From: Vicinamibacteria bacterium | Lineage (GTDB): Bacteria > Acidobacteriota > Vicinamibacteria > Fen-336 > JAGNNV01 | Length of the DNA: 18,762 bases | Assembly: GCA_016650185.1 (NCBI GenBank) | Contig: JAENWE010000191.1 | Coordinates: forward strand, 1 to 18,762 | Direction: 5' to 3' | In this document: positions 1 to 7,247 of the stretch, piece by piece | Layout of the letters: each line of letters starts with the position of its first letter | Numbering within the stretch: position 1 is the stretch's first letter | Translations under genes and position numbers: made by a program | The notes under the pieces: generated by a model | Told to the model about the DNA's origin: nothing | Seen by the model: only the letters and a program-made list of their open reading frames with translations | Database searches by the model: none

Positions 1-1
1 C

Positions 2-817
2 GACCAGATCGTCGAGTCACGCTGGCCGCGATCGGCAAAGGCGGCCGAGGCCATGGCCGCAGAGATCGACGCGCAGCTGGGATCGCGCGTGTCCCTTCTG
101 GTCGACCACACCGCGAATGCCGAGGCGATCACCGCGGACGCGGTGCGCGCCGTCCTGGGAGCGCCCCGGGCCGCTCTCTCCGATGACCAGGCCATCGATC
201 GAGCCCTCTCACCTGGCCTCAATCAATACCGCCTCGACGCCATGGACCTCTCGCCCTATTCGCCCCTCGCGCGCGTGGCCCACCACGCGAACTACACGTT
301 CTTGAAGAAACTGTCCCACACCGCCGATTCGCAGGACCAGAGGCATCGGATGACCCCGGCGTCAAGGCCGATGCTGACCCTCACCCACACCCAGGCGCCC
401 GACGTGATCGTGCCGCCGCTTATCGCCGCCAATTCAGAAGCGCGCGCGGTGTTCAACGATGCGATCGCGGAGGCCTGGGTGGCCAAGGAAAGGCTGCTGT
501 CGATGGGCGTCCGCGACGAGCAGGCGGTGTACGTCCTGCCCAATGCGACCGCCCTTCGCTTCCATGAATCCGGGTCGCTCATGTACCTCGCCCACAAGTG
601 GGTGATGCGCACATGCTTGAACGCGCAGGAAGAGATTTACCGCGCCTCCATGGATGAGCTGGAACAGGTCCGAGCCGTGCATCCACGGCTCGCGAAACAC
701 ATGGGGCCGCCCTGCGTGCTGCGCCGCGGCCGGATCACCCCAACCTGCACGGAAGGCGAGCACTTCTGCGGCATCCCGGTTTGGCGTGACTTCCCGAATA
801 TCACACGCAGGCTTTAG
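2..817 (+). CDS. ThyX-family (Thy1) protein, 3' part, divergent active site
   Basis: The frame is open from base 2 with no stop, so this is the C-terminal 271 residues of a gene that begins before the window; the ATG at 53 is probably internal. The sequence resembles FAD-dependent thymidylate synthase (dUMP to dTMP using methylene-tetrahydrofolate, FAD and NADPH). It has a QDQRHR signature about 115 residues into the visible part and, near the end, an R-x-C-L-N-A-Q-E-E-I stretch like the R...AQ.EIR dUMP-binding helix of ThyX. The signature is degenerate: RHR is followed by MTPASRP and then Met, whereas classical ThyX has RHR-x7-S with a conserved Glu. The tail has three cysteines and a histidine (C-x10-C-x4-H-x-C, inside GPPC...CTEGEHFCG) that could bind metal. 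This looks like the second half of a long two-domain ThyX homologue. Membership of the family is fairly sure; true thymidylate synthase activity is not. dprE1 follows 13 bases after the stop. Confidence 0.72.
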   Translation, partial: DQIVESRWPRSAKAAEAMAAEIDAQLGSRVSLLVDHTANAEAITADAVRAVLGAPRAALSDDQAIDRALSPGLNQYRLDAMDLSPYSPLARVAHHANYTFLKKLSHTADSQDQRHRMTPASRPMLTLTHTQAPDVIVPPLIAANSEARAVFNDAIAEAWVAKERLLSMGVRDEQAVYVLPNATALRFHESGSLMYLAHKWVMRTCLNAQEEIYRASMDELEQVRAVHPRLAKHMGPPCVLRRGRITPTCTEGEHFCGIPVWRDFPNITRRL

Positions 818-820
818 CCT

Positions 821-824
821 GAGG
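821..824 (+). promoter_or_regulatory. Shine-Dalgarno GAGG deciding the dprE1 start
   Basis: GAGG lies six bases before the GTG at 831, just after the upstream stop codon (815-817). The alternative ATG at 846 has only a weak AAG in front of it, so the GTG is preferred. Confidence 0.55.
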
Positions 825-830
825 CCTCGC

Positions 831-2150
831 GTGACCCAAGAATCAATGTTGTCCGGGTGGGGCCGCGTGTTCGGTCCGGGACGCGAGGTCGCTTCCGAAG
901 ACGTCGAAGCGATCACCCGGGACGCGACCCTGACGCGCGGTCTGGCTCGCTCCTACGGCGACTCATCCCTCCCTCACCCCTCGGATGGCGTGGTGGCCTC
1001 GTGTCGCCTGGCCGATCGGATCCTCTCCTTCGACGAGGCATCCGGCGAGGTCAAGGCGGAATCGGGCTTCTCCCTGCTTCAGCTCAATCGCACGTTCTGG
1101 GGGCGCAACTTCGCGGCGCCGGTGGCGCCCGGCACGCAGTTCATCACCCTCGGCGGGATGGTTTCGGCGGATGTTCACGGCAAGGACCATCACGCGACGG
1201 GCGGCTTCGGCGCCCATGTCCGCGAGATCCGGATGCGTCTGGCCAGCGGCGATATCGTGACCGCCTCGCGCACAGAGAACGCCGACCTCTTCAAGGCCAC
1301 CATCGGAGGCATGGGTCTGCTTGGTCACATTCTCGATGTCACCTTCAAGATCCCACGCATCCCTTCGCCCTGGGTAGCGATCGAAACCGAGCGCATGCCG
1401 GACCTCGAGTCCTACCTCGCCGGTCTCAAGGACGCGGCCGGGCGGTTCCCGTTCACCATGGGGTGGATCGATACCCTGGGCGCCGCGGGAAAACTGGGGC
1501 GCGGCGTATTGATGCGGGGCCGATGGGCCGATCCTCACGAAGCGCGGCCCGGCGTCCCGCAGCCGCTTCAGCGCCCCGGCCTGCCCTTCGTGCTGCCCGA
1601 ATTCGCGATCTCGCGCATGACCGTCGCCGCGTTCAACAGTTTCTACTACGGCATTCATCCGTCTTCGATGCGCCGCAAGGTGGCACACCCGGAGGCGTTC
1701 TTCTACCCCCTCGACGCCATCCGTAACTGGAATCTCCTCTACGGACGCCGCGGTTTCACGCAGTACCAGTGCGTCATCCCGGAGGCTGCGGGACCGGAAG
1801 GGGTCAAGAGTTTCGTGAGCTTGCTTCGACGGACAGGGGGCAGTTCCATGGTCTCCGTCATCAAAGACTGTGGAGACGAAGGCGAGGGGCTGCTCTCCTT
1901 CCCGATGAGAGGCACGTCGGTCGCCGCCGACTTCCCGGCGCGAGAGAGGGTGCAGCAGATCGTCGATACCTTGAACGGGCATCTCATTGAACTCGGCGGC
2001 CGGATCTACCTCGCGAAGGACCGCTTCACGCGGGCCGAGGATTACCGGAAGATGGACGCGCGCATCGACGCCTGGAAAGAGGTGAAGCGAAGGTATGACC
2101 CCAAGGGTCGACTTCGCAGTGCGCAATCGGCGAGACTGGAACTCACATGA
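831..2150 (+). CDS. dprE1: Decaprenylphosphoryl-beta-D-ribose 2'-oxidase (DprE1)
   Basis: FAD enzyme of the VAO/PCMH fold that oxidises the 2'-hydroxyl of decaprenylphosphoryl-ribose to the keto sugar, which DprE2 then reduces to decaprenylphosphoryl-arabinose. From the GTG start it has 439 residues; the Mycobacterium tuberculosis enzyme has 461. Visible matches to that enzyme, from memory of its sequence, are LSGWGR (7-12), RGLARSYGD (36-44), the FAD-binding core GGMVSADVHGKDHH (108-121) with the HGK equivalent to His132-Lys134, YPLD and QYQ around 292-313, and GGRIYLAKD (389-397), whose Lys396 aligns with catalytic Lys418. The Cys387 position attacked by benzothiazinones is Ala365 here (GTSVAADFP against GWNICVDFP); Cys387-Lys418 and Ala365-Lys396 are both 31 residues apart, which supports the alignment. 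An upstream in-frame ATG at 654 lies inside the previous gene and is unlikely. The stop overlaps the dprE2 start (ATGA, 2147-2150), implying translational coupling. Confidence 0.9.
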   Translation: MTQESMLSGWGRVFGPGREVASEDVEAITRDATLTRGLARSYGDSSLPHPSDGVVASCRLADRILSFDEASGEVKAESGFSLLQLNRTFWGRNFAAPVAPGTQFITLGGMVSADVHGKDHHATGGFGAHVREIRMRLASGDIVTASRTENADLFKATIGGMGLLGHILDVTFKIPRIPSPWVAIETERMPDLESYLAGLKDAAGRFPFTMGWIDTLGAAGKLGRGVLMRGRWADPHEARPGVPQPLQRPGLPFVLPEFAISRMTVAAFNSFYYGIHPSSMRRKVAHPEAFFYPLDAIRNWNLLYGRRGFTQYQCVIPEAAGPEGVKSFVSLLRRTGGSSMVSVIKDCGDEGEGLLSFPMRGTSVAADFPARERVQQIVDTLNGHLIELGGRIYLAKDRFTRAEDYRKMDARIDAWKEVKRRYDPKGRLRSAQSARLELT

Positions 2151-2881
2151 AGGTTGTGACTCTAGGGGCGACCCGCGGCATCGGCCGATCGCTGGCCCGG
2201 CTGCTCGCCGCGCGCGGCGACTCCATCCATGTCCTCGGCCGGAATCAGGAGGACATCGCGAAGTGCGCGGAAGACCTGAAGGTGCGGGGGGCCGCGAAAG
2301 TATCGACCGGCCTGTGCGACCTGATGGCGCCTTCGATCTTCGGTCCGGCTCTGGAGGCCGCCGACGCCGACCTCGGCGGTTTCGACACGGTGATCCTGAG
2401 CGCGGGCATCTTCGGGACCCAGAACGAACTCGCCGAAGATCGCGCCCGGGCCGCCGCCGTTCTCACCGCCAACTTCACCAACACCGTCCTCTTCTGTGAG
2501 GAGGCGCGAGTGAGACTTCTCGCTCGCGGCGGCGGACGACTCGCGGTTTTCTCGTCGGTGGCGGGCGAACGCGCGCGCAAACCGGTGGTGATCTACGGCT
2601 CCACCAAGGCCGGCCTCTCCGCTTACCTCGAGGGCCTCGACCACCTGTACCGCGCTCAGGGTCTGATCACCACCACGGTCAAGCCGGGGTTCGTCAGGAC
2701 CTCGATGACCCAAGGTCTCAAAGAGCCCCCGTTCGCAGGCGATCCCGATGATGTGGCGAAGACCGTGCTCTCCGCCATTCTCCGAGGCGCTCCGGTGGTG
2801 TACGCGCCCTCGATGTGGGCGCTGGTCATGATGGTGATTCGTCTTCTCCCCCGCGCGGTGATGCGACGCGTGACCTTCTAG
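2147..2881 (+). CDS. dprE2: Decaprenylphosphoryl-2-keto-beta-D-erythro-pentose reductase (DprE2)
   Basis: Short-chain dehydrogenase of 244 residues that reduces the 2'-keto product of DprE1 with NAD(P)H to give decaprenylphosphoryl-arabinofuranose. The N-terminus has the Rossmann motif GATRGIG (7-13). The catalytic residues are visible as SS (136-137), Tyr150 and Lys154 in YGSTKAG. Features close to mycobacterial DprE2 rather than generic SDRs are the SSVAGERARK run before the active site, KPGFVRTSM (179-187) followed by LKEPP, and the hydrophobic tail with PSMWALVMMVIRLLPR, resembling the APAAFRYVMMVLRHIPR tail of the mycobacterial protein. That tail is probably a membrane-binding element. 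The position directly behind dprE1 with a 4-base overlap makes the assignment firm. The membrane glycosyltransferase-like gene begins nine bases after the stop. Confidence 0.88.
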   Translation: MKVVTLGATRGIGRSLARLLAARGDSIHVLGRNQEDIAKCAEDLKVRGAAKVSTGLCDLMAPSIFGPALEAADADLGGFDTVILSAGIFGTQNELAEDRARAAAVLTANFTNTVLFCEEARVRLLARGGGRLAVFSSVAGERARKPVVIYGSTKAGLSAYLEGLDHLYRAQGLITTTVKPGFVRTSMTQGLKEPPFAGDPDDVAKTVLSAILRGAPVVYAPSMWALVMMVIRLLPRAVMRRVTF

Positions 2882-2890
2882 AGCGAACAG

Positions 2891-4417
2891 ATGGAGATGG
2901 GTTCGACATCGCTGCTGGTGGCGGCGACTGCGATCGGGGCGCTGGCCTTCCTGGCCCGGACCGCGGTGCTCTTCGGACGGGAGCCGGGCGGCGTCGATTC
3001 CTGGTACTACCTCGCTTATGCGCGCGCCTTCCGCAAGGCGCCCGGCCTGCGCGTTTCGCTCCCGCAGTATCTGCTCCAGGACCTGGAGCAGTCGTACGCG
3101 CCGGTCTTTCCCTCCCTTCTGGCCATTCTGCCCGAGAGGATTCTGGCTCGCAGTTTCTGGGCCATCTCACCAGGGGTCGACTGCCTGACACTGATCATGC
3201 TCTTCCTCCTCGCCCTGAAGCTCACCGCCGAGCCCACGGTGGCGCTGATCGCGACCCTCGCCTATGCCGTGTCGCCTACTCTGATCTCCGAGACCCGGGC
3301 TCTGACTCCCCGCAGCTTCGGCGTCTTTCTGCACGCCCTCAGTCTGGTGCTGCTTCTGCGCGCGGTGCTCGGTGTCCCTCACTGGACCTGGACCGCGGCC
3401 GCTCTCCTCTCTGGAGCCCTGCTGTTTCTCTCTTCGGCCACGGCCATGGCCTCTTACATCTTCGTGGCCGTCTCGCTGTCGCTCGCCTTCACGGAACCGC
3501 GCTACCTTGCTCTGCCCTTCGTGTCGATGGTGGTGGCCTGGGTCTTGTCAGCGGGGCACCTCGGGCGGGTGTTTGCGAACTACGTCCACGCCGTCCGCTT
3601 CTGGGTGCGTCAGCGCAAGCTCTTCGGATCGCATCCCATTCTCGACGCCCCGGTCTATGGCGGGCCGCGACCACGGGCCACCTCCAGGCCGCAGGATCTG
3701 GGGTTTCTTGGCCAGGGCTTCGGCCCTCAGATGCTGAGACTCCTGGGTGAGAATCCTTTTCTACTGGTGCTGCCCCTCGCCAAGACGTCCAGCGGGCCAT
3801 GGTTCTCCAGCATGTTCGTCTGGGCCGCATCCCTATCGGCCTTTGGGGTCATCGCCACCGTGGTCTGGCCGCTGCGCGCCTTCGGGCCGGGACGCAGTTA
3901 CATGAAGTCGGCGATCTTCCCGACCGCCTACGTTCTGGCCGCGGCCATCGGCACGCCCAGGGGTCTCCTCAGTCCGACCGGACTCGCCACTCTGACCGCC
4001 CTGGGCGCGAGTATCCTGTCGGTTGCCTTCTTCCTCGTGTACACGCGCGGGAAGAAAAACGAGTTGACCGCCCATGTGCCCTCTGGACTGCGGGCGCTGA
4101 CCGATCGAATGGCTTCTCTCCCCGAGGGCAGCGTGGCGTGCCTGCCCGGCGGGTACAGCGACTACGTCACTTACAGGAGCGGACGCAGCGTTTTGTGGGG
4201 CTCGCACAGCGGGTCTCTGGACAAGTTCGAACTCGTCTCTCCGGTGTGGCGCGAGCGCGTGGAGGTGGCGGCGAGGCGATTCGGAGTTCGATATCTGATC
4301 GTGGAGCGCGCCTTCGTCGATCCATCCGTGCTGAACCTCGACCCGGGGTGCGAACTCATCGGGCAGAATGCGGGCTTCGACCTCTTCGACCTGCAAGCAT
4401 CGCCTGCGGTTCCATGA
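2891..4417 (+). CDS. GT-C-like polytopic membrane protein, candidate polyprenyl-phosphate-sugar transferase
   Basis: 508-residue integral membrane protein. It starts with a hydrophobic segment (about 7-27) followed by an acidic loop GGVDSWYYLAYAR (33-45), like the first-loop Asp motif of GT-C transferases such as STT3/PglB. Many hydrophobic segments follow (for example about 96-112, 115-131, 142-158, 165-220 and 310-385). From about residue 390 there is a soluble C-terminal domain ending with VRYLIVERAF and a short tail; this layout is usual for GT-C enzymes. I do not recognise a named family. The position inside the dprE1-dprE2 run suggests that the donor is decaprenylphosphoryl-arabinose or a related lipid-linked pentose and that transfer happens outside the cytoplasmic membrane; this is inference from context. 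A second in-frame ATG at 2897 is possible. The stop overlaps the trmL start (ATGA, 4414-4417). Confidence 0.75.
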   Translation: MEMGSTSLLVAATAIGALAFLARTAVLFGREPGGVDSWYYLAYARAFRKAPGLRVSLPQYLLQDLEQSYAPVFPSLLAILPERILARSFWAISPGVDCLTLIMLFLLALKLTAEPTVALIATLAYAVSPTLISETRALTPRSFGVFLHALSLVLLLRAVLGVPHWTWTAAALLSGALLFLSSATAMASYIFVAVSLSLAFTEPRYLALPFVSMVVAWVLSAGHLGRVFANYVHAVRFWVRQRKLFGSHPILDAPVYGGPRPRATSRPQDLGFLGQGFGPQMLRLLGENPFLLVLPLAKTSSGPWFSSMFVWAASLSAFGVIATVVWPLRAFGPGRSYMKSAIFPTAYVLAAAIGTPRGLLSPTGLATLTALGASILSVAFFLVYTRGKKNELTAHVPSGLRALTDRMASLPEGSVACLPGGYSDYVTYRSGRSVLWGSHSGSLDKFELVSPVWRERVEVAARRFGVRYLIVERAFVDPSVLNLDPGCELIGQNAGFDLFDLQASPAVP

Positions 4418-4905
4418 CCCGACCGTCCGTGGAGGATCTCGAGAGGTTCTCTCTGCACATCGTTCTCGTCGAGCCGGAAATCCACTTCAACACCGGCAAC
4501 GTGGGCCGCAGTTGCCTGGCCACGGGCGCGAAGCTTCACCTGGTAAAGCCGCTGGGGTTCTCCCTCGACGACGCACGCGTCAGGCGCGCCGGGCTCGACT
4601 ACTGGCCAGCCGTGAATCCGGTGGTATGGGAGTGCTTTGACGAGATCGCGGAGGTTCTGCCGCGGCTCGGCGATCCATTTTTCTTCTCGGCCGAAGCGAC
4701 GACTTCCTTCTGGGACGTCTCCTACATCGGGCCGACCGTGCTGGTCTTCGGGCGAGAGAGCACGGGGCTGAGCGACGCGCTGAGACTCAGGTATCACACG
4801 AGCCTTGTGTCACTGCCCCAACACCCGAGGTCGGTCAGATCGCTCAACCTCTCGAACGCGGTCGCGGTGGCGGCGTACGAGGTTCTGCGACAGCGCCGGG
4901 TCTAG
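4414..4905 (+). CDS. trmL: tRNA (cytidine/uridine(34)-2'-O)-methyltransferase TrmL
   Basis: SPOUT-class methyltransferase of 163 residues (TrmL proteins are usually about 155-160), which 2'-O-methylates the wobble nucleotide of leucine tRNAs using S-adenosylmethionine. All SPOUT signatures are visible: EPEIHFNTGNVGR (20-32), LHLVKPLGFSLDDARVRRAG (41-60) continuing into LDYW (61-64), VFGRESTGL (111-119) and the knot region RSLNLSNAVAVAAYE (142-156). The start is the ATG overlapping the previous stop; the much longer open frame upstream (from 3799) lies over the membrane-protein gene and has no SPOUT sequence. Its place at the end of the dprE run is probably incidental co-transcription. It converges on the peptidase gene, with nine bases between the two stop codons. 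Confidence 0.93.
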   Translation: MTRPSVEDLERFSLHIVLVEPEIHFNTGNVGRSCLATGAKLHLVKPLGFSLDDARVRRAGLDYWPAVNPVVWECFDEIAEVLPRLGDPFFFSAEATTSFWDVSYIGPTVLVFGRESTGLSDALRLRYHTSLVSLPQHPRSVRSLNLSNAVAVAAYEVLRQRRV

Positions 4906-4914
4906 CCCGGGGTG

Positions 4915-5850
4915 CTAACGGACGCCCGGCCACAGGCTCGCGTCCATCAGAGCCGCCGGATCCACGTTGAGCGAATGCAGATACGTCGAGAAGCACAGGT
5001 GCGGCGTCAGGGCGCCGAGACCGGTCTGGCCGGAAACCCCCACTGCGGCGCCTTGAGCCACCACATCGCCTTCGGCCACGGTGACGTGATTCAAGTGAGA
5101 GAGAACGCTCACCAGACCGCCGCCGTGGCCAATCACCACGGTCTCGCCGGAAAACACCAGACTGCGGGCCAGGATGATGATGCCGGCCCCGGGGGCTTTG
5201 ACCGTGGTCCCAGGCGGAACGTCGTAGTCAACGCCGCGGTGTTGCTCGCCCATGAGACCGTCTTTCACCGGACCCATCACCATGCCGTAGTCCTCCGTTC
5301 CGCCGAAGGGAAACGCGAGCGGTTGATCAACGGGCGGGCGCAACGGACCCGAGTGGTTCGCGGTCAGGTCCCGGGTGCGGATCGCCCCGAGCAGGAAACG
5401 CCCGTGTCCCAGAGCGGTCTGGCTGGAGGCCGATGCGAGCGCCTCCGGCGACAGGGTTCGCAAGCGGCCGGGCCGAACCAGGGCGCTCACCGGAACGGTC
5501 AGGCTCGTGGAACCTCCACGGCCGCGGCCTCCGGGGAAAAAGATTGAGAGTTTGTGCTCGGCTGGCTGCGTATCGAGCGCCACCGGGACAAGGCCAAAAA
5601 GGCCGGTCGCCTCCCTGGCAAGGGAGGCCCTCCGGCCGTCCAAAAGGGTGTTGGCCGAGGCCCAGCGATTCCTGCTCACCGCCACGCCGAAGACCCCGCC
5701 GGGCTGGGCTCGCGCCGTCTCAACCAACACCACGCTCCGGCCATAGGCGCTGGTCAGAAGGGACGAGGCCGGTTGAGCGAAAGGCGGCCTTCCCACGATC
5801 CAGATGGGGAGGAGGGCCACCAGAGGCAAGATCCGCCGGGGCAAGGTCAT
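4915..5850 (-). CDS. Exported M23 (LytM-type) peptidase-domain protein
   Basis: 311-residue protein with an N-terminal signal or anchor segment (MTLPRRILPLVALLPIWIVG). An all-beta N-terminal part (about 35-170; TRAQPGGVFGVAV resembles the beta-rich prodomain of this family) precedes a C-terminal LytM/M23 domain (about 178-300). M23 enzymes cut peptidoglycan cross-bridges or stem peptides, or act as catalytically dead activators of amidases. His204 and Asp208 (HRGVD) give the first zinc motif, and His242 and His252 are candidates for the catalytic His. The last motif, normally H-x-H, reads HLCF (284-287), so the usual third zinc ligand is Cys286. The codon is TGC on the minus strand. A cysteine could still bind zinc, or the protein could be a regulator. 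The start was placed at 5850 because it yields the signal sequence and overlaps the selA stop as ATGA (5847-5850), which couples it to selA. Confidence 0.82.
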   Translation of the reverse strand: MTLPRRILPLVALLPIWIVGRPPFAQPASSLLTSAYGRSVVLVETARAQPGGVFGVAVSRNRWASANTLLDGRRASLAREATGLFGLVPVALDTQPAEHKLSIFFPGGRGRGGSTSLTVPVSALVRPGRLRTLSPEALASASSQTALGHGRFLLGAIRTRDLTANHSGPLRPPVDQPLAFPFGGTEDYGMVMGPVKDGLMGEQHRGVDYDVPPGTTVKAPGAGIIILARSLVFSGETVVIGHGGGLVSVLSHLNHVTVAEGDVVAQGAAVGVSGQTGLGALTPHLCFSTYLHSLNVDPAALMDASLWPGVR

Positions 5851-7247
5851 GATGCCGCTGCGTCCTTCAACATCCCGATGATGGCTTGCTCGACCTCCCG
5901 GTCTTCGCCGGGCAAGACGGTGCGCAAATCGAGCAGGAGCACGTCGTCCTCGATCCGGGCGATGACCGGAGGCGTCGCCTCGCGGAGCCTCCTCAGCAGC
6001 ACGGCCGCTGACCAACGACCGGACCTCACGGCCAGGGCGCGTGAGGGAAGGTCGATGTCAGGAGCCGCCCCGCCCCCGACCGCTGAATTCACGTCGCGAA
6101 CCTCAAAGGCGGCATCAACATGCTTTTCCACCAGAGAATCACATAGCCGCTGCGCGCGAGCATCGATCTCGGCCAAGGGGAGAACCAGCATGCGCGGGAC
6201 CGGCAACGCCTCGCGCCGGCCGGCCTCGTGAAGGGCCAGCACGGAATCGAGGGCGGCGATGGTCATCTTGTCCACGCGTAGGGCCCGATAAAGGGGATTG
6301 CGGCGCAAGGCATCGACCGGCTCTTTCCGACCGATCAGAAGACCAGCCTGTGGTCCCCCCAGGAGCTTGTCTCCGCTCGCGGTCACGACATCGACACCGG
6401 CGGCCAGGCTCTCCGCGAGCGTCGCCTCGTGATTCAAGGGTTCGGCCATGTTCTCAATGAGACCGCTGCCCAAATCCTCGACCACTCTCACCGAACGCAC
6501 GCTTCCGAGCGCCACCAGTTCCTTGAGACTGGCGGATTCCGTAAAGCCTACGATCCGAAAATTCGACGGATGAACGCGCAGAATGAGGCCCGTCTCGGGT
6601 GTGATGGCCTTGGCGAAGTCCGAGATGCGGGTCCGGTTCGTGGTGCCGACCTCGCGCAGTCGGGCGCCGCCCTTCATCAGAATCTCGGGAATCCGAAACG
6701 AGCCGCCAATCTCCACCAGCTCCCCACGGCTGACCAGCACGTCGCGACCCTCGGCGAACGTGTTGACCGCCAGCAGCACGGCGGCCGCGTTGTTGTTGAC
6801 CACCACCGAAGACTCCGCGGAGAGCATGGCCTGGAGGCGCCTCTCCGCATGGGTTTCGCGATGCCCCCGGTCGCCCTTGAGCAGATCGAATTCGAGATTC
6901 GAATACGACGACGCGATCGCCGCGACGTGCGCAGCCACCTCGGGCGAGAGGGGCGCGCGGCCCAGGTTCGTGTGCACCACCACCCCGGTAGCGTTGATGA
7001 CGCGCCTCAAGGAAGGTCCGGCGGCCGCCTCGCTGCCCGTGCTGATTCGAGCGTCCATGGCCCGAAGCGCGCTTTCGAATGCCGGGACGTTCTCCTCCGT
7101 GGCCAGGGCGCGAAGGTCGCCGATTTGCGCCTGAATCACCCGGTCCACCACTTTCCGCCCCCTCTCGGCGATGGCCGCCTTCACCACGGGCCGATCCAGG
7201 AGCTTGGCTATTTGGGGAATGCGTCGGCGGAGATCGTCGGTTGGCAT
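5847..7247 (-). CDS. selA: L-seryl-tRNA(Sec) selenium transferase (selenocysteine synthase)
   Basis: PLP enzyme that converts seryl-tRNA(Sec) to selenocysteinyl-tRNA(Sec) using selenophosphate. It has 466 residues, close to the E. coli protein (463). The N-terminal tRNA-binding domain starts with IPQIAKLLDRPVV (10-22). Then come NATGVVVHTNLGRAPLS (85-101), YSNLEFDLLKGDRG (115-128), VSRGELVEIGGSFRIPEI (172-189), VGTTNRT (200-206), and SGDKLLGGPQAG (291-302), where Lys294 is the PLP lysine (E. coli Lys295). The late GGGAAPDIDLPS motif matches the SelA GGGS.P.VELPS region, which favours true SelA over SelA-like ammonia lyases. An AAGG lies about ten bases before the ATG. selB, selD and tRNA-Sec are not in the window. 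The gene is divergent from the SDR gene at 7482. Confidence 0.93.
   Translation of the reverse strand: MPTDDLRRRIPQIAKLLDRPVVKAAIAERGRKVVDRVIQAQIGDLRALATEENVPAFESALRAMDARISTGSEAAAGPSLRRVINATGVVVHTNLGRAPLSPEVAAHVAAIASSYSNLEFDLLKGDRGHRETHAERRLQAMLSAESSVVVNNNAAAVLLAVNTFAEGRDVLVSRGELVEIGGSFRIPEILMKGGARLREVGTTNRTRISDFAKAITPETGLILRVHPSNFRIVGFTESASLKELVALGSVRSVRVVEDLGSGLIENMAEPLNHEATLAESLAAGVDVVTASGDKLLGGPQAGLLIGRKEPVDALRRNPLYRALRVDKMTIAALDSVLALHEAGRREALPVPRMLVLPLAEIDARAQRLCDSLVEKHVDAAFEVRDVNSAVGGGAAPDIDLPSRALAVRSGRWSAAVLLRRLREATPPVIARIEDDVLLLDLRTVLPGEDREVEQAIIGMLKDAAAS

Noticed and set aside
963..2126. 387-codon minus-strand frame opposite dprE1
   Set aside because: Antisense shadow of a gene with unmistakable DprE1 motifs; no domain and no start signal.
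5851..6015. Upstream start at 6015 for the M23 gene
   Set aside because: It would place 55 Arg-rich residues inside selA before a clear signal peptide; ATG 5850 overlaps the selA stop in the pattern common in this window.
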